Source: Lachnospiraceae bacterium (GTDB lineage Bacteria; Bacillota; Clostridia; Lachnospirales; Lachnospiraceae). Taken from it: a stretch of 62,968 nucleotides of DNA. This document shows, piece after piece, positions 37,047 through 46,967 of this stretch; positions within the stretch are counted from its first letter, which is position 1; each line of letters opens with the position of its first letter. The notes under the pieces were generated by a model. That model worked only from the letters and a program-made list of their open reading frames with translations, did no database searches and was not told where the DNA came from. The translations under genes were made by a program, and so were the position numbers. The stretch lies in assembly GCA_015057405.1 (NCBI GenBank), contig SVEK01000016.1:1-62968 (forward strand). The letters run 5' to 3'.

Positions 37047-39086
37047 ATGTATTGGGATGACAAGGTAAAAGCTGTAAAAGGAATTGGAGAAAAGACAGAA
37101 AAACTGCTGGGTAAACTTGGTATAGAGACAGTAGGACAACTTGTAACCCATTTTCCGAGAGACTACGATAGCTATACGGGAATAACCGACATTGGGCGGA
37201 TTGTTCCGGGAACTGATGTTGTTGTAGAAGGCAGTATAGTATCACGCCCGACAATAAAAAAACACAGACAACTTACAATTGTCAATGCAGTATTGAAAGA
37301 TTCTACGGGGTCAGTATTGCTAACGTGGTTTAATATGCCATATATGGCAAGGACGATTAAAACAGGAGTTTATTATATAATGCGAGGAAAGGTTGCCCTT
37401 AAACAGGGCAGGCTTGTTATCGAACAGCCGGTTATATATTCGAAACAGGAATACTATTCGGGTCTGAATGTATTGTTGCCTGTCTATAGGCTTACAAGCG
37501 GAGTTACCAACAATAGTATGAGAAAGTATATTCAGCTGGCGTTACGTGATACAAAATTTGAACAGGACTATCTCCCGGCAGCTTATTGCCGGGAGAATTC
37601 TTTATATAGGCGTGAAAAAGCAATTAAACATGTTCATTTTCCGGACAGTCGGGATGATGCGATTAAAGCCGGAAAGCGAATTGCTTATGACGAATTCTTT
37701 TTATTTCTGTTAGCTCTAAAATGTCTGAAGGGTCAGTCGGATAGTAAAGAGTGCAGAGACAGTTATGTCGATACAGGTATATGTGACAGACTAATTAATA
37801 GTCTTCCTTACAGTCTGACCAATGCCCAGCTTCGTGTGTGGAATGACATGAAGAAGGATATGATGTCGGGTTATATTATGACAAGGCTTGTACAGGGGGA
37901 TGTTGGTTCAGGTAAAACTGTTCTTGCACTTTTGGCGTTATTATTCAATTATGACAATGGGTATCAGGGTTCAATTATGGCGCCTACAGAGGTTCTTGCA
38001 CTGCAACATTATGAGTATTTTTCGTCCGTGCTTGAGGAGTACGGTGTTAAAGTCGGATTGCTTACGGGAAGCACTACCGCTGCTAATAAACGAAAAATGT
38101 ATGCTCGGATAGAAAATGGTGAAATTGATATTATAGTGGGAACCCATGCTCTTATACAGGAAAAGGTTCATTATAGAAATCTTGGGCTTGTTATTACAGA
38201 TGAACAACACAGATTTGGAGTCAATCAGCGTATTCAGTTGTCGCAAAAAGGTGACAAATGCCATTCGGTAGTTATGAGTGCAACACCGATTCCAAGGACG
38301 TTGGCTATGATAATATACGGAGATATGGATATATCTGTTGTGGATGAGATTCCGGCAGGAAGACCACCTAAAAAAAATTGTGTAGTAGGAACCAATTTTC
38401 GCGATGCAGCATATAAATTAATGATACAGGAAGTAAATTCGGGTAATCAGGTTTACATCATATGTCCGATGGTTGAGGACGGTGATAACGTTAATCTTGA
38501 AAGTGTGGAAGGATATACTGTGAAATTAAAAAGTGTTATGCCTGATAATATAAGGATTGCAGCACTTCACGGTAAGATGCCGGCGGCAAAAAAGAGTGAA
38601 ATAATCAGTTTGTTTTCCAAAGGCGAAATAGATATTCTTGTGTCTACAACCGTAATAGAGGTTGGTATTAATGTATTGTCGGCTACAGTAATAATGGTGG
38701 AGAATTCGGAGAGATTCGGTTTGGCGCAGCTTCATCAGCTCAGAGGTAGAGTCGGTAGAGGAAATAGGCAGTCTTATTGTATTTTTATGCATGGAGACAC
38801 CGGAAAAGACAATATTAAACGTCTTGAGATTCTCAATAATTCAAATGATGGTTTTTATATTGCTTCTGAGGATTTGCGTCTTAGAGGTCCCGGCGATATG
38901 TTCGGGTTCAGACAAAGCGGTGAAATGTCATTCAAATATGCGGATATTTATAGTGACGCAGACATGCTTATGCTTGCAAATGAACGTGTAAAAGGTATGT
39001 CTGTTGATGAAGTGCATGAGTTTTTTGAGCAGAATCCGCAGTTTGCGTTCGGCAACTTTGAAAATGGTGAAAACGTTGGATTATGA
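37047..39086 (+). CDS. recG: ATP-dependent DNA helicase RecG
   Basis: The 679-residue helicase is full length, with wedge/OB domain (VPGTDVVVEGSIVSRP), motif I GDVGSGKTVL, motif II DEQHRFGV, motif III SATPIPRTLAM, and motif VI LHQLRGRVGRGNRQSY. The C-terminal region has LRLRGPGDMFGFRQSG. It remodels stalled replication forks. It is the third gene of the asp23 operon; a GGAGAG site precedes the ATG. Confidence 0.97.
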   Translation: MYWDDKVKAVKGIGEKTEKLLGKLGIETVGQLVTHFPRDYDSYTGITDIGRIVPGTDVVVEGSIVSRPTIKKHRQLTIVNAVLKDSTGSVLLTWFNMPYMARTIKTGVYYIMRGKVALKQGRLVIEQPVIYSKQEYYSGLNVLLPVYRLTSGVTNNSMRKYIQLALRDTKFEQDYLPAAYCRENSLYRREKAIKHVHFPDSRDDAIKAGKRIAYDEFFLFLLALKCLKGQSDSKECRDSYVDTGICDRLINSLPYSLTNAQLRVWNDMKKDMMSGYIMTRLVQGDVGSGKTVLALLALLFNYDNGYQGSIMAPTEVLALQHYEYFSSVLEEYGVKVGLLTGSTTAANKRKMYARIENGEIDIIVGTHALIQEKVHYRNLGLVITDEQHRFGVNQRIQLSQKGDKCHSVVMSATPIPRTLAMIIYGDMDISVVDEIPAGRPPKKNCVVGTNFRDAAYKLMIQEVNSGNQVYIICPMVEDGDNVNLESVEGYTVKLKSVMPDNIRIAALHGKMPAAKKSEIISLFSKGEIDILVSTTVIEVGINVLSATVIMVENSERFGLAQLHQLRGRVGRGNRQSYCIFMHGDTGKDNIKRLEILNNSNDGFYIASEDLRLRGPGDMFGFRQSGEMSFKYADIYSDADMLMLANERVKGMSVDEVHEFFEQNPQFAFGNFENGENVGL

Positions 39087-39155
39087 TTATGTGTGTCATA
39101 TGATTTTTTGTAATGGAGAAATATGTAAAAAAAGTATAAAACATAAGGGTTTTCG

Positions 39156-39184
39156 TTGACTATTGAAAAAAAAGAATATATCAT
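39156..39184 (+). promoter_or_regulatory. Promoter of the exosortase G module
   Basis: TTGACT and TATCAT are separated by 17 bases, 52 bases before the chosen ATG of the first gene. The -35 box coincides with a TTG that would otherwise look like a start codon. Confidence 0.7.
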
Positions 39185-39236
39185 AAGAGAGTGGGTTTGT
39201 AATATTTTTTATGTATGGACGGAGGTGTTGAAACGT

Positions 39237-42200
39237 ATGGGATTTGCCGGATATGAATATACATATAAACTTAATATTTCTCATAGTTTTGACATGTCTG
39301 GCGAAGGCAATGGAAAACATCAGCACACAATTAGTATTAAGATATACATTAGGAACGATGAGATTAAAGAACAAATCGGAGAATTTAAGACATATGATTC
39401 TCTGGAAAATGATATTAAAAAGTTCTTTTCGGAATATCAGGGCGTGTATATTAATGATGTGCCTCCGTTTAACTCTGTGGTGCCTACAATAGAGGCAATG
39501 GGTGAGTATTTTTTTGAAAAGCTTAATGAGTCATTTGAGGTGGCACATTATAAGATATATAAGATGGAGATAAGTGAGATTCCATCGAGAGTATATGTTA
39601 TTACGGATTTTTTGTTGACCGGAGAGGTTGGTTTGGATTCTCTTAAACGAGAGATGAATGTTGCGAGATTTATTGATCAGACAGCTAAATATCTGAACTT
39701 TTATATTGATTATGCGGAACATTTCAAATTTTCTGATGAAGAGTTGATTGAAAATGCGGAAAATGTTAAGAGTCAGGAAAATGCCGACGATAATTCTAAC
39801 GAAGTTATGGATGGCGGTTCTGATGATATGGTTGTTGAAAAAGAGACAGCTGATGAAAGTGTAACCAAGTGTTCAGAAACTGAAGACAGCAGGTGCAGAT
39901 TTAAATTATGGCAGTATATTGTATTTGCCTGTATAGCTTCAGTGGCTACCGGAGTGGGTATGTTATTATTGTTTACTTTTACCGGAAGTTATCCGATGGG
40001 CAAAGAAGTATATGAGCATTTGGCGTTGTCTGATTATCTTAATGGACAGATAAGTGTGGGTAATTATTTCCCTGCAGTATTTGAAAATTGGTATAACGGT
40101 TATCCTATGTTTGCAATCACTTCACCGTTTGCATATTACATACTTGCATTTCTTCAGTTTGTTACAGGAGATGCGATAACCTCTTATATTGCATTTGTTG
40201 CTGTATTTTCTGCAATTGGTTGTTTCGGATGGTTCTTAAACGGAATATATGCCAAGAGATATTGGGCGGGTATGATACTTGGAATGGTTTGGATGTTCCT
40301 GCCGGCAAATTTTAGTTTTGTTACTGCAGAAGGTAGACTTCCGTACATTATTATTGTTTCGTTTATACCGTATATTGTGTACTGTTTACGTAAAATTTTG
40401 GAAACAGGACATATTAGACATTATGTGTTATTTGTTATTTTCAATATTGTTATTCTTATGACGGATGTATTCCCTGCAATGCTTACTATGTTTGCGGTTG
40501 CCGTACTTGCTATTGCCATGGGATTATCTTATAGACGTTTTATCAGGACTGCCATTACGATTGGAACTTATCTGATTTCGATAGCAGCGACTTTGGTGTG
40601 GCTTGTTCCTGCATATATGTCAGGACTTTCTGAAACATTTGCAATACAAATAGATAATTCTAACATGGTTTGTAACATTGTTTTGATTGCAATGGCGGTA
40701 GTTTGTATATTCGTTTCTACACATCAAACCAAGTATGCATGCTTGATTTCGATTGTGTTTGGTTGTGCCGGTTTATTGTCAAGAGGTGAGTTTGTTGATA
40801 CCGTGCCTATGGCAAAGTATTTATTTAGCGGTTTTTATATGACAATTGCAGGTGCCGGACTTTGCCTTGGATTATTAGAGTGGAAAAGAGCTAAAAAATA
40901 TATAATGGCTGTTGCAGCATTTTTTATTGTGATTTGTTGTGTGCCTCAGGTGGTTAACGATATAGAAGTTCTAGAGAACGATGAGTCACTTTATTTGTCA
41001 GAAGTGGAAGTTATCAGGGATAATGGAATAGAGGCAGCTGTTAACAATACAGATAAAAGTCTTTACATAGCTAACTTTGAGGACGATGAAATATTCCCGG
41101 CATTTTATGCAAGCAGTAACGATATTAATGTTGCATTTGAATACAATTTGGAAAAAAGAAATCCTGACATACAGCAGTATGTTAATCAGATAAACTATTC
41201 ATTGTACTGTAGTCATTATTCGTACATTTTTGACAGAGCAATTGAGGGATTATATGACACCGTAGCTATAAGCAGGGCTGATATTATGCAGTCAACCAAG
41301 GAAGAGTATGTTGAGTTATCCTTAGAAGAAGCAAGTTTACAGTTTGAGGAAGACAGATACGAGGACTTTTATTATTCGTGGATTGCTGAGGATGAGGAAG
41401 ACAGATATGTAGAGTCGGATTTTGCAAAAATTGTATATGAAGCGGGCGATGCAGGTCTTACTTATAACGATGAATATAAAAATATGGTTGTTGTCAGAGC
41501 TGAACTTGATTGGGAAAGGGATTTGGCAGAACTGACTGCAAAGCTTATGAATTATGCTAATTATTATGATTATAATTTAATCATAGATACAGCAGACTAT
41601 TATGTGTTCAAGAATAACAAAGTTTCTGTGGCAACGGGAGTTGAAACTGATTACAGGGGACTTGCAATTGGTAAAAACTCTGAAATGATAGCAAGAATGT
41701 ATCCGTATTTTGAAGAAGGGGACAGCATATCTCTGGATGATTACTCCATTGAGACTCTTAAAGAGTATGACAAAATACTTTTGCTTGGTGTCAGATTTGA
41801 GAATTTGGAAGCTGCAGAAAACAAGATTAGCGAGCTTGCGGATGCAGGTGTTCAGGTGTATGTTGACATGTCGGATATTCAGCCGGACACATATAGCGGA
41901 CAAAGGACATTTATGGGGGTTACAGCTCAGGATGTTCACTTTGATGTTGGTTATGAATATCTTATATATAAAGATGAAATATATGAAACAACTAAGTTTG
42001 ATAATCTGGAAGATTCGATAGATACTGCGTACATAGAAGGTATCGAGAGTGTTGATGGTTATTCGTGGCTTGGTGGTGAAAAGCTTACATTTAACGGAGC
42101 AGTCAACAATGTCAGTTTTCTGGCATTTGATCTTATATATTATACAGTTGAATTGCAGGATGAAGGTGCTGAAAAAGTGCTGGATGATATCTTAGGACTG

Positions 42201-42245
42201 ACTGCCGGACAGAATCCGGAAAGAAAGCTAATCGTTGCTGATTAG
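39237..42245 (+). CDS. PTPS-related domain fused to a large GT-C-like membrane protein
   Basis: The product is 1002 residues from the ATG at 39237 (GGAGGTG nine bases upstream). Residues 5-125 are a 6-pyruvoyl-tetrahydropterin-synthase-like domain with His16, His28 and His30 at the positions of the zinc ligands, but no Cys before HQHT. An acidic linker follows, then about nine to eleven membrane helices (about 225-575) with GNYFPAVFENWYNGYPMF, as in GT-C transferases and the membrane PTPS-related family. A 425-residue outside domain ends the protein. It probably builds or transfers a glycan in the XrtG pathway; the PTPS part has unknown chemistry. Confidence 0.85.
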   Translation: MGFAGYEYTYKLNISHSFDMSGEGNGKHQHTISIKIYIRNDEIKEQIGEFKTYDSLENDIKKFFSEYQGVYINDVPPFNSVVPTIEAMGEYFFEKLNESFEVAHYKIYKMEISEIPSRVYVITDFLLTGEVGLDSLKREMNVARFIDQTAKYLNFYIDYAEHFKFSDEELIENAENVKSQENADDNSNEVMDGGSDDMVVEKETADESVTKCSETEDSRCRFKLWQYIVFACIASVATGVGMLLLFTFTGSYPMGKEVYEHLALSDYLNGQISVGNYFPAVFENWYNGYPMFAITSPFAYYILAFLQFVTGDAITSYIAFVAVFSAIGCFGWFLNGIYAKRYWAGMILGMVWMFLPANFSFVTAEGRLPYIIIVSFIPYIVYCLRKILETGHIRHYVLFVIFNIVILMTDVFPAMLTMFAVAVLAIAMGLSYRRFIRTAITIGTYLISIAATLVWLVPAYMSGLSETFAIQIDNSNMVCNIVLIAMAVVCIFVSTHQTKYACLISIVFGCAGLLSRGEFVDTVPMAKYLFSGFYMTIAGAGLCLGLLEWKRAKKYIMAVAAFFIVICCVPQVVNDIEVLENDESLYLSEVEVIRDNGIEAAVNNTDKSLYIANFEDDEIFPAFYASSNDINVAFEYNLEKRNPDIQQYVNQINYSLYCSHYSYIFDRAIEGLYDTVAISRADIMQSTKEEYVELSLEEASLQFEEDRYEDFYYSWIAEDEEDRYVESDFAKIVYEAGDAGLTYNDEYKNMVVVRAELDWERDLAELTAKLMNYANYYDYNLIIDTADYYVFKNNKVSVATGVETDYRGLAIGKNSEMIARMYPYFEEGDSISLDDYSIETLKEYDKILLLGVRFENLEAAENKISELADAGVQVYVDMSDIQPDTYSGQRTFMGVTAQDVHFDVGYEYLIYKDEIYETTKFDNLEDSIDTAYIEGIESVDGYSWLGGEKLTFNGAVNNVSFLAFDLIYYTVELQDEGAEKVLDDILGLTAGQNPERKLIVAD

Positions 42246-42339
42246 TTTAGAATATTTTTTACATAGTAGGTTTTGAGTTTTTAAGTTAAATGGGGAGTAG
42301 AGTCCTGATTTAAGGGAAAATGAAAGAGAGGTAATAAGG

Positions 42340-44940
42340 ATGAAGAGCAATGTGTTTAGGAGAGCCGGTGCATGGTTGTTAGTTGTTACAATGCTTATGG
42401 GAATGTGTCTTGGTAACACAAGTATTGTAAGTGCAGATAAAAATGACCGGAAAGCTTCCGCCAAAACGGTGAAAGCATACTTGTATTACAGATACAGTAA
42501 TGAAGTTCCGGATACAATTACTTTTGCAGAAAATAACGTCAAGTATGGACCAAACAGTAATGGTGTGAGTAGTGTTGAAGTTACTGTTGACTTAGCTGCT
42601 CTTGAAGAACTTGGGTACGCCAGAGGGAAGTATACAGAAGGGTTTATTTATTCTGTAGAAAATGAAAATAATACGGTTAATTATGAGGCAGCAGGTACCC
42701 ATAATGAAAATAATGTATTGAAGGATGACTCGACTGTAAGAGCATTTTGGGATGATTTATATTCATGTATGGATGATGCGTCAAAGGAACTTATTAAAGA
42801 AACATTTGATGGAAAATTTGTTGGTTATGTTATTAAAAACACAGGTTCCAGAGATTGTCCGGTGCATATCGATGGTATAATGGATGTAGATGTGATTCCT
42901 ACTTACCAGACTGAGTTGTATGACATTACTACTTCTGAGAAAGTGTTGGCGAGAACCAGTACCAGCAATGTTAAAGAGAAGTATTCTAATGTTTATACTA
43001 TGGTTGAGGATTATCTTAAAGAATCACAGGAAGATTTTTCTATAGACTGGATTAGTGAGACAGAAGCTGTATACATAAAAGACGGTAAAACATATGAACT
43101 TACTATGACTCAGAAAAGACCTGCGAATACTGTAATACCTTCAAAAGATGAAGACATAGTATATAGAGCATATACTAACCTTTATAATGTTGCGGAATTC
43201 AATATTGTTTCGAAAAAGACCTCTTATGATTGTGTGGTTAATATATACCATGACAAAGAACTTCTTAAAACATATTCATCTAATAACCTTCAGGCAGTTA
43301 ATTCAGGCTCGGTGACAACATATTCAACTGTTAAGAAATACATTGAAAATTATCTTTTGGATGGTGCTCGTTATCCTGCAAGAACTTATGTAGATTGGGC
43401 AGAGGGCGTTTACTGTAAAGATGGTGTGTTGTATGAATTTACTGTTGAAACAACTTCACCGACACAGGGAGATGACGACACGGTAGTTCTCCCTATAGAG
43501 GATAAAAAAGGTACAATTTATTATTCTGCGCCGATTAATGGTAAAGAATATGTATCTGATATTGTGATTAATGATAAGGCACTTGATGTTATTGAAGTTG
43601 GCTTGTATGTTCTGAAAGCTGAAACAACCAACATTGTTTACGGATATGATGTTGATAACAATTCAATTCTTCAGCATCCGACAACTGAGTTTTATCCGTT
43701 CGGATATGCTTATGTAGACAGACAATATGTTGAAGGACTCACAAAACTTGGTAAAAGTTCAGTAAAGGGTGAGACTATAACTGAAATCCTTCTTACCTAT
43801 AACTCCAAAGATGATACTTTTGAGGCTGTAGGAGAAAAATATGAAACCGGAAAGATAGTAAGATATCTTGCTTTTGATTCTACATACGCAGATATGTTAG
43901 TTGAAAAGATAAACGGCGATTATAACATTATGTGGTACGTAATTAAGAAGGCTGGAGCAGACGGTACAAGATATCCTTGGCATATTGACGGTTACTTGTG
44001 TAATGATGATTCTAAGGATGAAAAAATTAAGGTTACAGTTAATCATAAAATATATAATCCTGAGACAGAATCATACGAATTGATGAACATTGAAGGAAAT
44101 GAAGTGACGGAGACTGTTCCTGTATGTAAATTATATGAGTCAAAAGCAAAGTTCCCTGCCAAACCGGAAGTTTCCAAGACAAAGATTTCTATTGACGGTC
44201 AGGTTACTGATTGGGAGTCATTGCCGTCATATTGGGTAACTGCTGAGAATAAAGCACAGGTTCAGGTTGAATCTTCAACAGCTACGGGGAACAAGGCAGA
44301 CATTGCTAATTACAGTCTTGTTAAAATGTATAACGATGATGATGCTCAGAACGTATATGTATATATGAAGGCTTCTGATAAGTATGATACATTCTTTAGA
44401 ACCGATAATTTCAAACTTTCAGTTAATGGTTCGGAGAATGAAGTAGAATTTAAGGTTGGAGATGCCAACGGCAATATTATTAATGGTGATATAAGTTCTA
44501 TGGAGCCGGGTATATATTCGTATTATTTGTATAACAAAGATGGTGTGCGTATAAGTAATGCATCTGCAAAACTTATTATTGCATCTAATCATCTTAATAC
44601 ATCAATAGAGATGTCAATTCCTTACGATATTTTATCTGAACAGTCAGATACAAAATATTACTTTACGGGATTTGAAAAAGAGAGCGGTACTGTAGTAGAA
44701 GAACTTAGCAGTTATCATTACGATGATGATAAATTGTTTGTAGCAAATTCTCAGCTTGGATATGAAGACACAGTGTTGTCCTACAGATATTCAGCAAGGA
44801 GAACTGTAGAATCGATTAAATTTGAAACAATTAATATCGAAGGAACTCCTACAGCACCATATGTTATTGTAATGATTGGATTTGCATTTGCACTTGCAGG
44901 AATATATATGAACAGAAAGCATGCAGTCGGAAGGAAATAA
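42340..44940 (+). CDS. Putative exosortase G substrate: secreted repeat protein with C-terminal sorting tail
   Basis: The 866-residue exported protein has a signal peptide (MKSNVFRRAGAWLLVVTMLM, cleavage near SADK). Two related domains of about 115 residues can be matched by IDWISETEAVYIKDGKTYEL and VDWAEGVYCKDGVLYEF, flanked by another similar pair (YVIKNTG..CPVHIDG and YVIKKAG..YPWHIDG). Near residue 625 a module begins ISIDGQVTDWESLP with strands like CBM9/DOMON domains. The end is GTPTAPYVIVMIGFAFALAG, then NRKHAVGRK: a short motif, helix and basic tail, as in Firmicu-CTERM-type signals. xrtG follows three bases later. Confidence 0.82.
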   Translation: MKSNVFRRAGAWLLVVTMLMGMCLGNTSIVSADKNDRKASAKTVKAYLYYRYSNEVPDTITFAENNVKYGPNSNGVSSVEVTVDLAALEELGYARGKYTEGFIYSVENENNTVNYEAAGTHNENNVLKDDSTVRAFWDDLYSCMDDASKELIKETFDGKFVGYVIKNTGSRDCPVHIDGIMDVDVIPTYQTELYDITTSEKVLARTSTSNVKEKYSNVYTMVEDYLKESQEDFSIDWISETEAVYIKDGKTYELTMTQKRPANTVIPSKDEDIVYRAYTNLYNVAEFNIVSKKTSYDCVVNIYHDKELLKTYSSNNLQAVNSGSVTTYSTVKKYIENYLLDGARYPARTYVDWAEGVYCKDGVLYEFTVETTSPTQGDDDTVVLPIEDKKGTIYYSAPINGKEYVSDIVINDKALDVIEVGLYVLKAETTNIVYGYDVDNNSILQHPTTEFYPFGYAYVDRQYVEGLTKLGKSSVKGETITEILLTYNSKDDTFEAVGEKYETGKIVRYLAFDSTYADMLVEKINGDYNIMWYVIKKAGADGTRYPWHIDGYLCNDDSKDEKIKVTVNHKIYNPETESYELMNIEGNEVTETVPVCKLYESKAKFPAKPEVSKTKISIDGQVTDWESLPSYWVTAENKAQVQVESSTATGNKADIANYSLVKMYNDDDAQNVYVYMKASDKYDTFFRTDNFKLSVNGSENEVEFKVGDANGNIINGDISSMEPGIYSYYLYNKDGVRISNASAKLIIASNHLNTSIEMSIPYDILSEQSDTKYYFTGFEKESGTVVEELSSYHYDDDKLFVANSQLGYEDTVLSYRYSARRTVESIKFETINIEGTPTAPYVIVMIGFAFALAGIYMNRKHAVGRK

Positions 44941-44943
44941 AAA

Positions 44944-45543
44944 ATGGTAACAGATATTATTATGATATTGTTGTTCTTTGTATGGCTATATGTTGTATGG
45001 ACCTGTAGTCGTGCTGGACTGAAGTTTTACAAGTTTATTATTGGATGCGTGGGACTGTTCCTGTTTATGATGTACTGGCTGAGACCTGTTGTACTTGTGC
45101 CGATGGAACAGGTTGTTGCGCTGGTATCAGGTTCATTTGGTAATCTGACGGGTACCTTTGAATCATATTATGAGTATGCCATGTTGTTTGTAAGGCATGC
45201 AGAAGAGTCGATTTCCGTTTATGTTAGTTTTGAATGCTCAGGAATAATAGAGTCTTTCGCATTCGTTTCGATGCTCATATTTTTTGAAGTGTATGATGCG
45301 TATGAAAGAATTATTTTGTCATTGCTTGGTGTGTTGATTATATTCTTTTCAAATGTGTTGAGAATAGTAGTTATTTGTCTTCTGATAAACTGGTTCGGAA
45401 ATGACATATATTATATTGCACACTCGCTTATAGGAAGATTTTTGTTCTATGGTTTGTCGATTGCATTATATTTTTATGTATTTACGAAACCTCAGATTAT
45501 CAGACAGAGTATAGGCGGTTTTTCTTACAGAAAACAAAAGTAG
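44944..45543 (+). CDS. xrtG: Exosortase family protein XrtG
   Basis: The 199-residue membrane protein has about six helices. The exosortase triad is complete: Cys98 (FECSGIIES), Arg140 (NVLRIVVICLL) and His160 (YYIAHSLIGR). Exosortases cleave C-terminal sorting signals and transfer the protein to another acceptor at the membrane. The only visible candidate substrate is the gene directly upstream, with which it is translationally close (3-base gap). A specific GT2 gene follows, as in other XrtG loci known to me. Confidence 0.93.
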   Translation: MVTDIIMILLFFVWLYVVWTCSRAGLKFYKFIIGCVGLFLFMMYWLRPVVLVPMEQVVALVSGSFGNLTGTFESYYEYAMLFVRHAEESISVYVSFECSGIIESFAFVSMLIFFEVYDAYERIILSLLGVLIIFFSNVLRIVVICLLINWFGNDIYYIAHSLIGRFLFYGLSIALYFYVFTKPQIIRQSIGGFSYRKQK

Positions 45544-45578
45544 CAGTAGTGATTTAGATTTGGTGTGGAGGTGATAAG

Positions 45579-46967
45579 TTGGCTGATATTTTTCAAAATA
45601 TAGGTGATGCCATATTTTTTTGGATGGCATGGATTATCATTCCGTTTATAATGGAGATTCTCCCGGCGATAGGTGGATTCATCATTCTTGTAAAAAAACA
45701 TTTTACATTAAAAAAGAGTACGCAGAGTTTAGAGGGAAGATTTCCTGAGATAACAATTATTGTACCTGTATATAATTCGGCAGATACTTTGTATGATTGT
45801 ATCAAATCAATTAATGATTCAACTTATCCGAATGAGCTTATTGATATTTTGCTGGTTAATAATATGAGTACTGATAACAGCTTTGATGTTTACCGGCAAT
45901 TACAGAATGATTATAAAGATTTGGCAATTCAGTGGCTTAATTCGAAACAGGGTAAATCAAAGGCGCTTAATTTAGCATTATTTAATGCTAAAGGAAAATA
46001 TATTGTACATATTGATAGTGACGGATTGCTTGATAAGGATGCTATAGAAAATATTGTGACACGTTTTGAATGTAATGAAGACATTCATTGCATGACAGGT
46101 GCGATTATGGTTAATCCTGAACTTGTGGATAATACCAAAGGATTTGCTAAAAGGTTGTTAAGAAAATGTGAGTTTTTTGAGTATGCACAGGCATTTTTGG
46201 CAGGACGTAACTTCCAGTCTGAGTTTGATAGTGTATTTACATTATCAGGTGCTTTTTCGGCATTTAGAAAGTCAACAATACTAAAAACTCAAATGTATAA
46301 TACTGATACATTGTGTGAAGATACCCATGTTACTCTTCAGATAAGAAAGATACTTAAGCAGAAGGTTCATTTGTGCGAAAACGCAATTTTTTATGTAGAG
46401 CCTATTGAAAATGTTTCGAGATTGTATCTTCAACGTCAGAGATGGCAAAGAGGAGAGCTTGAAGTGGCTCATATGTTTTTAGAAAAAGAAATGAAACTTG
46501 TTAAAGGTTTTGCTTCAAATTTCATGATTAGAGTTATTATATTTGATCATACTTTTGCGTTCCCGAGAATGATATGGTATTTTGCATTATTGTGTTTGAT
46601 GTTGTTTTATTATGATTTGTCGTTGGTTCTTGGTTCGATTGCAATTATTTTTACATTGTATATATTGTCGGCATTTCTCTTTTACATGGTAATTCTTGGT
46701 TACCTTAAATCGAAGCCGGATATTAAAAAGTATTATAGAACCAAGTGGTATTTGTGTATATTGATGCCGTTGTACAATTTAATGGTTTTTTGGTTTAGAT
46801 TTGCCGGAATAATCAACGGAATTAATACAAGCAGTTCATGGCGTGCAAGAACACCGGATGAAGAGAGTGATGCATTCAGAACTGTTGTTAGAAAAGATTT
46901 TAAGCATGTTGCCAGTTTGTTTGGAAAGCTGAGAAAGGTTGCGAATAATGAAGCTGATATCAACTAA
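45579..46967 (+). CDS. XrtG-associated family 2 glycosyltransferase
   Basis: The 462-residue protein uses a TTG start behind TGGAGGTG. An N-terminal helix precedes a GT-A domain (ITIIVPVYNSADTLYDC; donor motif HIDSDG; EDTHVTLQIRK as acceptor site). The QxxRW-type motif reads QRQRWQRGE. Three or four C-terminal helices follow. The motif set is that of processive membrane polymerases related to chitin, hyaluronan and poly-GlcNAc synthases. It is inferred to make a glycan or lipid-linked sugar used in the exosortase pathway. It overlaps the next gene by 20 bases. Confidence 0.92.
   Translation: MADIFQNIGDAIFFWMAWIIIPFIMEILPAIGGFIILVKKHFTLKKSTQSLEGRFPEITIIVPVYNSADTLYDCIKSINDSTYPNELIDILLVNNMSTDNSFDVYRQLQNDYKDLAIQWLNSKQGKSKALNLALFNAKGKYIVHIDSDGLLDKDAIENIVTRFECNEDIHCMTGAIMVNPELVDNTKGFAKRLLRKCEFFEYAQAFLAGRNFQSEFDSVFTLSGAFSAFRKSTILKTQMYNTDTLCEDTHVTLQIRKILKQKVHLCENAIFYVEPIENVSRLYLQRQRWQRGELEVAHMFLEKEMKLVKGFASNFMIRVIIFDHTFAFPRMIWYFALLCLMLFYYDLSLVLGSIAIIFTLYILSAFLFYMVILGYLKSKPDIKKYYRTKWYLCILMPLYNLMVFWFRFAGIINGINTSSSWRARTPDEESDAFRTVVRKDFKHVASLFGKLRKVANNEADIN

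Noticed and set aside
39156..39236. N-terminal extension of the PTPS-fusion gene from a TTG
   Set aside because: The TTG is the -35 box of the promoter; starting at 39237 gives histidine positions identical to the second PTPS-like protein.
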